From a virus, in IMG/VR virus record IMGVR_UViG_3300044646_000650, positions 1-23,403 of that record: a DNA stretch of 23,403 nt, one strand, 5' to 3'. Shown piece by piece: positions 17,591-22,245 of this stretch. Under the pieces are notes generated by a model. It saw only the letters and a list, made by a program, of their open reading frames with translations. It was not told the DNA's origin and searched no databases. A program made the position numbers and the translations under genes. Position 1 is the stretch's first letter, and each line of letters opens with the position of its first letter.

Positions 17591-17599
17591 CCCCCCCCC
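17591..17599. repeat. Homopolymer tract of nine C
   Basis: Nine consecutive C lie 17 bases upstream of the nuclease promoter box, in otherwise AT-rich DNA between divergent genes. Such tracts are prone to slippage. Confidence 0.8.
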
Positions 17600-17641
17600 A
17601 TTTTATATCCATGAGAGGGTAGGGGACACCAATATTAAATA

Positions 17642-17674
17642 CCCCACCTTGTTTTCGGTGGAGGGGGTACCTCC
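17642..17674 (+). promoter_or_regulatory. Mutually exclusive small hairpins in the leader of the 103-aa gene
   Basis: CCACC (17644-17648) can pair with GGTGG (17657-17661). GGAGG (17660-17664) can instead pair with CCTCC (17670-17674). The two share bases, so only one can form at a time. The 3' one ends 12 bases before the ATG at 17687. A regulatory role is inference. Confidence 0.3.
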
Positions 17675-17686
17675 CATAAGAAAGAT

Positions 17687-17998
17687 ATGAAAATAGAAAA
17701 ACTAAACGGCAAAACTCTTGCGGAATGCAAGGGTATTGACATCAGCAAACGCATGAACTTCTCAAAAGAAAACAACTATCCTTACATCAGAATCAAAGAG
17801 AAAGACTCTGATGAGAAAGTACTCGTGATGCTCTCTCGGGGGCTTGCTGCTGATTTGAAAGGTACTGGAAACACTTATCCCCCAAGAGAAAGCGTGTTCT
17901 ACGTTTATGTAGATGAGGAAAGTGGTGAGGAACGCATTCGCTTGGGTAGACCAATGGAAGAGTTCATGGACGCATCTGCTACCCCCGCTTGGGGGTAG
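17687..17998 (+). CDS. Hypothetical 103-aa protein
   Basis: I do not recognise a family. The protein is charged (Lys/Glu-rich) and looks soluble: IEKLNGKTLAECKGIDISKRM at the N-terminus, then YIRIKEKDSDEKVLVMLSRGLAADL, then VFYVYVDEESGEERIRLGRPMEEFM. It has no signal peptide or membrane segment. I prefer this strand because the opposite-strand reading is rich in Phe, Ser and His without a plausible fold and runs through the hairpin at 17979-17998. It stands alone after a structured leader, and its stop codon lies in the 3' arm of a GC-rich hairpin. Confidence 0.6.
   Translation: MKIEKLNGKTLAECKGIDISKRMNFSKENNYPYIRIKEKDSDEKVLVMLSRGLAADLKGTGNTYPPRESVFYVYVDEESGEERIRLGRPMEEFMDASATPAWG
17979..17998 (+). 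terminator. GC-rich hairpin covering the stop codon of the 103-aa gene
   Basis: CTACCCCC, GCTT, GGGGGTAG is a perfect 8-bp stem with a 4-base loop. The TAG stop is the last three bases. Only a weak T-run follows, so termination may be partial or the hairpin may protect the message end. Confidence 0.5.
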
Positions 17999-18032
17999 TA
18001 GTTTGTCCAAGTGCTTAACTTAATTGGGGTCG

Positions 18033-18160
18033 ATTGTCAGTCAATTGTCATGCGATTGTCAGCAATTGACCCTAAAATAGGTTTTGTTTAACTTTTGAAA
18101 GTCTAAACCCGGGAAAATCGGAGACAATTGTCATTTTGTTTAACTTTTTTATGACAATTG
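18033..18160. repeat. Iteron-like cluster of ATTGTCA with a 10-bp inverted repeat and a 15-bp direct repeat
   Basis: ATTGTCA occurs at 18033, 18044 and 18055, exactly 11 bases apart, followed by a degenerate fourth copy near 18065. A further copy lies at 18127 and an inverted one at 18152. The last two form a perfect 10-bp inverted repeat (CAATTGTCAT at 18125-18134, ATGACAATTG at 18151-18160) with a 16-base spacer. TTTTGTTTAACTTTT occurs at 18082-18096 and 18134-18148. One-turn phasing indicates a protein-binding array: an operator, a replication origin or a partition-like site. Which of these cannot be decided from sequence. Confidence 0.7.
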
Positions 18161-18173
18161 GAAGTCAGAAAGT

Positions 18174-18205
18174 AGATAAAAAGAGGGATTCTTCCCTCTC
18201 TATCT
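18174..18205 (+). terminator. Strong hairpin after the repeat cluster
   Basis: AGAGGGA (18182-18188), TTCT, TCCCTCT (18193-18199) form a perfect 7-bp stem, extended by AGATA/TATCT outside an internal loop. It is followed by TCTTTCTC, a T-rich but interrupted run. Confidence 0.45.
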
Positions 18206-18289
18206 TCTTTCTCACTGTCCAAAATAGTGGATTTTAATACCTTTTAGGTTGTGATATGACCAATAAGTAAAATCCCTATTAACCTTACT

Positions 18290-18448
18290 AACTTATAACC
18301 TCTTATATAATCTCTTATAAGTTGTTATCTGTTATTCTTATTCGTCTCTTGTATCAGAGACGTTATCTAACTCTAAGCGAAAGTTTTGCTTGGTCGACTA
18401 TGCGACCTTAAACAGCCATTTAGGCATAGTGCGTCACTCTTATGAGTG
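18290..18448 (+). promoter_or_regulatory. Structured RNA leader with possible pseudoknot, upstream of a 50-aa gene
   Basis: Successive inverted repeats fill this stretch. AACTTATAA/TTATAAGTT lies at 18290-18298 and 18315-18323. CGTCTC/GAGACG lies at 18343-18348 and 18357-18362. GGTCG/CGACC lies at 18392-18396 and 18403-18407, and its loop ACTATG (18397-18402) can pair with CATAGT at 18425-18430 as a pseudoknot. CACTC/GAGTG (18435-18448) ends three bases before the ATG at 18452. It could be a cis-regulatory leader of the small gene or the start of the larger structured RNA locus. I do not recognise a named riboswitch. Bases 18206-18289 show nothing I can name. Confidence 0.4.
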
Positions 18449-18451
18449 GGT

Positions 18452-18604
18452 ATGGAAAAGATTAAAGATTTGTCAACTTGTTCATTGAATGAACTATTGA
18501 CTATTAGACAGAATGCTATCGAAGCAGACAATATAGAACTATATAGAGCATGTGGTAATGCTATTAGTGTTCTGTATTCTAAATGGGAAAATAAGGGAGC
18601 TTAG
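18452..18604 (+). CDS. Hypothetical 50-aa protein
   Basis: A short open frame from ATG at 18452 to TAG at 18604, MEKIKDLSTCSLNELL at the start and VLYSKWENKGA at the end. Composition is that of a small helical cytoplasmic protein (Leu, Ile, Glu, Asn-rich, no membrane segment). Support for its being a gene: it lies on the early strand, its frame reads naturally, and its stop codon sits in the loop of a terminator hairpin, as happens for other small genes here. Against it: there is no ribosome-binding sequence and it is embedded in a stretch dominated by RNA-structure signals. Function unknown. Confidence 0.5.
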   Translation: MEKIKDLSTCSLNELLTIRQNAIEADNIELYRACGNAISVLYSKWENKGA

Positions 18605-18612
18605 TCTCCCTT
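18593..18612 (+). terminator. Terminator hairpin over the end of the 50-aa gene
   Basis: AAGGGAG, a 6-base loop containing the stop codon, and CTCCCTT form a 7-bp stem, followed by TACTTT. Confidence 0.55.
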
Positions 18613-18774
18613 TACTTTAATGCATCATTCTATCTTCACAAGGGATAGCAGTTGTAATTCTTAATTAGTATTAGCAAGTACTCAATCTATCCCTTAATCC
18701 GTAAAGCAGTGTTCCTGTAGGATGCAAGATAGATGTTATGCTATACGGATTACAACTGAATGCAGAGTGGAGTG
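18613..18774 (+). repeat. RNA module copy 1
   Basis: TACTTTAATGCA at 18613-18624. Hairpin CTATC/GATAG at 18630-18634 and 18644-18648 with loop TTCACAAGG. Helix CAGTTGTAAT/ATTACAACTG at 18649-18658 and 18749-18758. The closing segment CTGAATGCAGAGTGGAGTG begins at 18756. The apical region holds AATCCGTA/TACGGATT and CTATCTT/AAGATAG pairings, some competing with the main helix. Confidence 0.65.
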
Positions 18775-19035
18775 TTTCCTGGGACTTAGCAATCGTCAAC
18801 CACAGTAAATATGTGCGTTAGGGTTACTAAGTCTACGAGACGATTAGAAATTCAATTGTAACCTAATCTTTATTTGCAGTAGCTAATGTAAATAAAAGAT
18901 AAGGGTGCTAGATAAAAAAAATGGACGATGCTAATCTTAGCAAGTAATAATTCTCCATTACCTCATCAGACACTATGGGGAAATGAATGTGTTAAAATAC
19001 AAGATAGATCAACAAGCCTTGTATTACAATTGAAT

Positions 19036-19210
19036 TACTTTAATGCACCACAACTCACTTCCAAAGGGTGAGCAGTAATAACAGTAAAATAAGCGGAAGG
19101 GTGCTCTCTTCCAACAGAACGACAGGAAGGTATCTGTGAAGCATTGCTTCTTAGAACACAGAAAGAATACTGTAAAAGAGCTACTGTTATTACTGAGTGC
19201 AGATGGAAGT
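19036..19210 (+). repeat. RNA module copy 2
   Basis: TACTTTAATGCA at 19036-19047. Hairpin CTCAC/GTGAG at 19054-19058 and 19068-19072 with loop TTCCAAAGG. Perfect 14-bp helix CAGTAATAACAGTA/TACTGTTATTACTG at 19073-19086 and 19182-19195. The closing segment CTGAGTGCAGATGGAAGT begins at 19193. A further GGAAG/CTTCC hairpin lies in the apical domain. Confidence 0.65.
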
Positions 19211-19228
19211 AAACTACACTACTAGTTT

Positions 19229-19282
19229 AGCACAAGAGTAGTATATCTAGAGATAACTTCATAAGGATGGCTTGTGCTTTTT
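19229..19282 (+). terminator. Terminator ending the structured RNA locus
   Basis: AGCACAAG (19229-19236) pairs perfectly with CTTGTGCT (19271-19278), with a run of five T at 19278-19282. The loop is 34 bases, long for a simple terminator. Confidence 0.55.
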
Positions 19283-19331
19283 ATACCTAAGGGTATAATA
19301 CCAATCAGTATAAACTAAACAGAAAACAGAT

Positions 19332-19625
19332 ATGAATAACTACATTAGTATTAAAGAGACTACTCGTGGATTCTCTAAAGACTTTATTGACGAAGGTTTT
19401 TGTCTTACGTTTGCTAACAAAGTTTATGTAAGCGTAAGATTTGGTACAGGTCATTACTGTGATCAGGGTGTAACAACTGCTGAAGTTGCTGTCATAGACA
19501 AAGATGGTAACTGGTATGTTTATTATGATGGTAATCTGACTATCACTCCAGACGGTACAGATGTTAACCCTCGTGTAAGTACTGATGATTTAGTAGAAAT
19601 TTTAGTGCTTGCAAAAAATCTATAA
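19332..19625 (+). CDS. Hypothetical 97-aa protein
   Basis: I do not recognise a family. The sequence reads as a compact beta-rich cytoplasmic protein: SIKETTRGFSKDFIDEGFCLTF, then KVYVSVRFGTGHYCDQGVTTAEVAVIDKDGNWYVYYDGNLT, and a helical C-terminus (DDLVEILVLAKNL). Two Cys and two His are present but not in an evident metal site. The ATG is preceded by AAAACAGAT, the same leader as the next gene, and no Shine-Dalgarno sequence is seen. A terminator follows directly, so it is probably a single-gene unit or the end of the RNA locus transcript. Confidence 0.7.
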   Translation: MNNYISIKETTRGFSKDFIDEGFCLTFANKVYVSVRFGTGHYCDQGVTTAEVAVIDKDGNWYVYYDGNLTITPDGTDVNPRVSTDDLVEILVLAKNL

Positions 19626-19646
19626 GGGGACTAATAATCCCCTTTT
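19624..19646 (+). terminator. Intrinsic terminator after the 97-aa gene
   Basis: AAGGGGA (19624-19630), a 7-base loop and TCCCCTT (19638-19644) form a 7-bp stem running into TTTT. Confidence 0.75.
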
Positions 19647-19669
19647 CTCTTAATTAGAACAAAACAGAT

Positions 19670-19903
19670 ATGAATATACTTAAATTTATGTGGAAAGCAC
19701 TGCTGATAGTAGTTCTCCCAATCGTCTTCTTAGTAGTTACTACTACTATTTTTAACTTCTTTCTTGCTATTATTGGAAATCTTTCAGGAGCAGGAAGTAT
19801 TACTGAATGTTTCTATGGATTGTTTAATACAGGCATTACTACGTTTATAGTAGGTGTGTTTACTATTATCGGTACTATTTACTATTTAAGCCAAGAAGCA
19901 TGA
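19670..19903 (+). CDS. Small two-helix membrane protein (77 aa)
   Basis: Two long hydrophobic segments (about residues 7-33 and 50-73) joined by a polar loop with one Cys (GNLSGAGSITECFYG). There is no cleavable signal peptide motif. It is likely an inner-membrane protein. The gene starts after AAAACAGAT and overlaps the next small membrane-protein gene by 4 bases (ATGA), which suggests that the two are made together. Phage proteins of this size include holin-like, superinfection-exclusion and membrane-remodelling proteins. Nothing in the sequence picks one, and no endolysin gene is adjacent. Confidence 0.7.
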   Translation: MNILKFMWKALLIVVLPIVFLVVTTTIFNFFLAIIGNLSGAGSITECFYGLFNTGITTFIVGVFTIIGTIYYLSQEA

Positions 19904-20076
19904 AAAGACTTACTTTACTTTCCCTTCTATTAGGGATTGCTTGTATTGTTGCTATTCTAGCAGCATACCTAAGCGAACAAATGGGCTTAACCGTTATCTC
20001 TAACTTCTTCTCTATTGGAGCCATTGCTACAGGCATTGGCTCTATAGTAGTAGATTCTAAACCTTTTAAAAACTAA
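19900..20076 (+). CDS. Small membrane protein (58 aa)
   Basis: The frame runs from ATG at 19900, overlapping the previous stop as ATGA, to TAA at 20076. The N-terminus MKRLTLLSLLLGIACIVAIL is a hydrophobic helix that could be a membrane anchor or signal sequence. A second hydrophobic stretch (about 36-51, FSIGAIATGIGSIVV) follows, then a short basic tail. It is the second of two consecutive two-helix proteins, so they may form a pair in the inner membrane. Family and function are unknown. Confidence 0.65.
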   Translation: MKRLTLLSLLLGIACIVAILAAYLSEQMGLTVISNFFSIGAIATGIGSIVVDSKPFKN

Positions 20077-20171
20077 TGGAAAAACAACTATTTATCATTG
20101 ACGGCTACAGAATTTGGGCATTGACTTATGAAGATGCTTATGCTAACTACCTAGTAATCTCAAAACTATGA
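20076..20171 (+). CDS. Very small hypothetical protein (31 aa)
   Basis: The ATG at 20076 shares its A with the previous TAA, and the TGA at 20171 overlaps the next ATG by 4 bases. That tight fit on both sides is the main evidence for a real gene. The product, MEKQLFIIDGYRIWALTYED and 11 further residues, has the pattern of one beta-hairpin and a helix. Function unknown. Confidence 0.55.
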   Translation: MEKQLFIIDGYRIWALTYEDAYANYLVISKL

Positions 20172-20395
20172 ATCCAGAAGAATTTGTAGAAGCCTTAGCT
20201 GTTAGTGTGATCATCATGAAGATTAACCGCTTATACTTCTTCTTAGAAAGACTAGATGAAGATTATGAGTTAGGCAACATTTCTGATGAGTTTTATTTAA
20301 AACAAACTCAAGACTTAAAAGTAGCACTAAACAGAATTACTGAACACAACCCTTTTAATCAACTTAAAGAAGAACTTAACTTAATCACATTATGA
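20168..20395 (+). CDS. Hypothetical helical protein (75 aa)
   Basis: The protein is mostly helical by composition (FVEALAVSVIIMKINRLYFFLERLDEDYELG, then DEFYLKQTQDLKVALNRITEHN). It is acidic, with no membrane segment long enough to span and no recognisable motif. It overlaps its neighbours by 4 bases at both ends (ATGA), so it belongs to the overlapping small-gene operon at 19670-20723. Function unknown. Confidence 0.65.
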   Translation: MNPEEFVEALAVSVIIMKINRLYFFLERLDEDYELGNISDEFYLKQTQDLKVALNRITEHNPFNQLKEELNLITL

Positions 20396-20577
20396 ACACT
20401 GAAGACATTCAAGACCGATTGACTTACTTGTATCAAGAACTAAATGCTGCAGAAAACGACCTATTTTGTTTTACAGTACCTTCTATGGATTCTGGTGAAG
20501 AGAATTGGGTAAGAGATCAAGAACGTTACATAGAAACTCTTAAAGCAGAAATTAACTCTTTAACTGAAATATTATGA
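20392..20577 (+). CDS. Hypothetical coiled-coil-like protein (61 aa)
   Basis: A 61-aa acidic protein with two helical segments (IQDRLTYLYQELNAAENDL and RYIETLKAEINSLTEIL) whose leucine spacing suggests a helical hairpin or short coiled coil. It overlaps the genes before and after by 4 bases. No family recognised. Confidence 0.62.
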   Translation: MNTEDIQDRLTYLYQELNAAENDLFCFTVPSMDSGEENWVRDQERYIETLKAEINSLTEIL

Positions 20578-20723
20578 AAGATCAATTCTTAGAACATTGG
20601 TATGTAGCTAAATCTTATGGACTCTTAGCGGAGTTCTTAGATTTTTACAGGTATTTTAGAAAGCAAGGTGTAAGCCGAGCTTTCTCTGCTTATTATGCTG
20701 CTAAAGAAGTAGGCATAGACTAA
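20574..20723 (+). CDS. Hypothetical small protein (49 aa), last of the overlapping cassette
   Basis: The ATG at 20574 overlaps the previous stop (ATGA), and TAA ends at 20723. The product is aromatic-rich and helical (HWYVAKSYGLLAEFLDFYRYFRKQG, then AFSAYYAAKEVGID), with a basic centre. It closes the cassette: a weak hairpin and then tRNA-Glu follow. Family and function are unknown. Confidence 0.6.
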   Translation: MKDQFLEHWYVAKSYGLLAEFLDFYRYFRKQGVSRAFSAYYAAKEVGID

Positions 20724-20729
20724 TCCTTC

Positions 20730-20748
20730 ACACTTAAGGTTAAAGTGT
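20730..20748 (+). terminator. Weak hairpin between the cassette and tRNA-Glu
   Basis: ACACTT and AAGTGT pair around a 7-base loop without a T-tract. It may be a processing or partial termination signal ahead of the tRNA. Confidence 0.3.
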
Positions 20749-20752
20749 AATT

Positions 20753-20827
20753 GGCCCTTTCGTCTAATGGTAGGACAATAGGATTTCATCCTAGAGATGG
20801 TGTGTTCGATTCACCCAGGGGCTACCA
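20753..20827 (+). tRNA. tRNA-Glu (anticodon TTC), CCA encoded
   Basis: The cloverleaf folds by eye. The acceptor stem GGCCCTT pairs with AGGGGCT (two wobbles), the D-arm is GTC/GAC, and the anticodon loop is ATTTCAT with anticodon TTC. The T-arm has a TTCGATT loop, and a genome-encoded CCA lies at 20825-20827. There are single mismatches at the top of the anticodon stem and in the T stem. Confidence 0.9.
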
Positions 20828-20866
20828 CAAATTAAACAAAAAAACAAAAAACCAAAAAAAACATTT
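20828..20866 (+). promoter_or_regulatory. A-rich translation leader of the ParB-like gene
   Basis: The 39 bases before the ATG at 20867 are almost all A with scattered C (runs such as AAAAAAAC) and no Shine-Dalgarno sequence. This resembles the leaders at 14849-14863 and 22203-22234. Confidence 0.5.
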
Positions 20867-21826
20867 ATGAAAACAACAAAGAAAACAAACAAATTAAAGG
20901 TTAAATTGGTAACCAAAAATGACGCACCAACTCCTACTCCTCGTAGAAAAGGTCGTCCTCGTAAAAATGTTATTGTTTCTAAAGAAACAACAGTAACTAA
21001 AACTACTCCTATTAGTTTTATGGAGAAAGCTAAAGAAGTTACTAAAACAGCAGTAGCTAAGACTAACAAGATGTTGTATGTAAGCGGAAACAGTCTTAAA
21101 AACAACTTAAAGTGGCTTAAAGCAAACGAAACACTTAACTTTTTGCCAGGTGTTCAACGTACTCTTATCTTAAAACACATTGATCGTTTAGCTAATTCTA
21201 TTCAAATGTATGGTATGATTCGTCCTATCATCGTAGTAGAAATAGACTTTATTGATGGTTATATGTGTAAGTATGTAGCAGACGGTCAACATGCTCTTAT
21301 GGCTTGTATGCGTTTAGGTATTCCTATTCCTTATGTAGTTGTAAATGGAATTGAAAATGTTGAACAGCTTACTGAATTAGTTGCTATGCTTAATTCTTCT
21401 TCTAGATCTTGGAAACAAGGCGATTATGTAAATGCCTGGGCTCAATCTAAAGAAGATTATAAGCAACTTATTTTCTTGAAGAAAAAGTACAACTTAGACT
21501 TTGATGTTGTTATTACCGCATCTACAGGTAATGACGGTGGTGAAGCTGTTAAGACTATGAAAGCAGGTAAATTTGAAATGCCTGACTTTGCTAAATCTGA
21601 ATTAGCCTGTCAACGTGTAGCAAACTTGCTTACTATTGTTCCTAAAATGGACAGATGGTCTACAAGAGCATTAACTCGTGCTGCTATTAATATCTTTACA
21701 GAAGAAACTTATACTAACGCTAAGCATAAAGCTTTGATGTCGTATGTAAAAGAAAATGCAGATCAATTGAGATTCTGTGCTTCTAAGAAAGAAATTGCAC
21801 TTGAGTTCTTGCGTAAAGGCTTGTAA
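20867..21826 (+). CDS. ParB/Srx-fold protein with N-terminal AT-hook
   Basis: A 319-aa protein. The first ~60 residues are basic and disordered, with an AT-hook-like RRKGRPRKN at 26-34. Residues of about 93-160 match the ParB N-terminal fold: LPGVQRTLILKHIDRLANSI, then GMIRPIIVVE, then VADGQHALMACMRLGIPIPYVVV, with the DGQH signature at 139-142. LNSSSRSWKQGDYVNAW (175-191) is typical of phage ParB-like proteins, and the C-terminus is helical. Cellular ParB uses this fold to bind CTP and DNA. Phage members serve as DNA-binding, nuclease or transcription-related proteins. Without the canonical central helix-turn-helix I would not call it a partition protein. It sits behind an A-rich leader and before a GNRA-capped terminator, so it is probably well expressed. 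Confidence 0.82.
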   Translation: MKTTKKTNKLKVKLVTKNDAPTPTPRRKGRPRKNVIVSKETTVTKTTPISFMEKAKEVTKTAVAKTNKMLYVSGNSLKNNLKWLKANETLNFLPGVQRTLILKHIDRLANSIQMYGMIRPIIVVEIDFIDGYMCKYVADGQHALMACMRLGIPIPYVVVNGIENVEQLTELVAMLNSSSRSWKQGDYVNAWAQSKEDYKQLIFLKKKYNLDFDVVITASTGNDGGEAVKTMKAGKFEMPDFAKSELACQRVANLLTIVPKMDRWSTRALTRAAINIFTEETYTNAKHKALMSYVKENADQLRFCASKKEIALEFLRKGL

Positions 21827-21834
21827 TTAAAACT

Positions 21835-21856
21835 AGGGGTCAGCAATGGCCCCTTT
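21835..21856 (+). terminator. Terminator with GCAA tetraloop
   Basis: AGGGGTCA, GCAA, TGGCCCCT gives an 8-bp stem (one G-T pair) with a GNRA loop, followed by TTAATTT. Confidence 0.7.
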
Positions 21857-21867
21857 AATTTAAAACT

Positions 21868-22197
21868 ATGAAAAAACTGTTCTTTATCTTAATTTTAAAC
21901 GGCTTTACTAATCTAAAAGCCCAATTATTTCCTATTAGATCTCTTTGTTCTGATAGCTGTGTAAAACTTGAACGCTTAACGCATTCAGATACTCTCTTTA
22001 TTGAAGATCTCATAGGAGAAGGTAATCCTAATCCTCCTAAAGTAATAGATTGCTTCGTGTTTAAGTTCTCAGAATGGAACATGATTATCTCTTACAAATT
22101 ACAAGACTGTGAAAAGACTTATCTTATTAAAGACGGCTATATAGGGCCTATTTATATTTATGAGAAAGATAAAGTAACAGTATTAGAAGACAATTAA
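21868..22197 (+). CDS. Small exported hypothetical protein (109 aa)
   Basis: MKKLFFILI, further hydrophobic residues and a likely cleavage after KAQ near residue 19 make a typical Bacteroidetes signal peptide. The mature ~90 residues carry four Cys (in SLCSDSC, IDCFVF and LQDCEKT), which could form disulphides outside the cytoplasm, with a beta-rich pattern (YIGPIYIYEKDKVTVLE). I do not recognise a family. It has a terminator on its upstream side and the repeat-rich leader of the next gene downstream. It may act in the periplasm or outside the cell, for example in surface modification or exclusion; the sequence does not say. Confidence 0.68.
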   Translation: MKKLFFILILNGFTNLKAQLFPIRSLCSDSCVKLERLTHSDTLFIEDLIGEGNPNPPKVIDCFVFKFSEWNMIISYKLQDCEKTYLIKDGYIGPIYIYEKDKVTVLEDN

Positions 22198-22202
22198 AAA
22201 CA

Positions 22203-22234
22203 AAAAACTAAAAAACTAAAAAACTAAAAAACTA
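22203..22234 (+). repeat. Four tandem AAAAACTA units in the leader of the 198-aa gene
   Basis: Four perfect 8-base copies end 11 bases before the ATG at 22246. No Shine-Dalgarno sequence is present. It is probably an unstructured A-rich initiation enhancer; the copy number could vary by slippage. Confidence 0.8.
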
Positions 22235-22245
22235 AAAACAAAATT

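Larger units (their letters stand above)
18613..19287 (+). ncRNA. Large structured RNA locus with two copies of one helical module
   Basis: No convincing gene lies in this 675-base stretch, but paired segments fill it. Two modules (18613-18774 and 19036-19210) share the order: TACTTTAATGCA; a 5-bp hairpin with a 9-base loop TTC..AAGG; a long helix opening with CAG directly after it; an apical domain; and a closing CTGA.TGCAG segment. The helices pair in both copies with different bases. Between them, GACTTAG/CTAAGTC and AATCGTC/GACGATT (18783-18845) are in pseudoknot order, and AATACAAG/CTTGTATT pairs around 19000-19027. An AGCACAAG/CTTGTGCT hairpin followed by T5 ends it. Large ornate RNAs such as GOLLD and ROOL occur in phages near tRNA genes and are analogues in kind. 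I cannot assign either. Confidence 0.65.

Noticed and set aside
17762-18010. Minus-strand frame of 82 codons
   Set aside because: It is antisense to the better-looking 103-aa gene, runs through a terminator-like hairpin and has no plausible domain.
18033-18071. CRISPR-like array
   Set aside because: The units are 7 bp at 11-bp spacing with no spacers of CRISPR length; this is an iteron or operator pattern.
18613-19287. Group I intron or tmRNA
   Set aside because: No split gene flanks the region, I could not place the group I core segments, and there is no tmRNA-like acceptor or tag frame.
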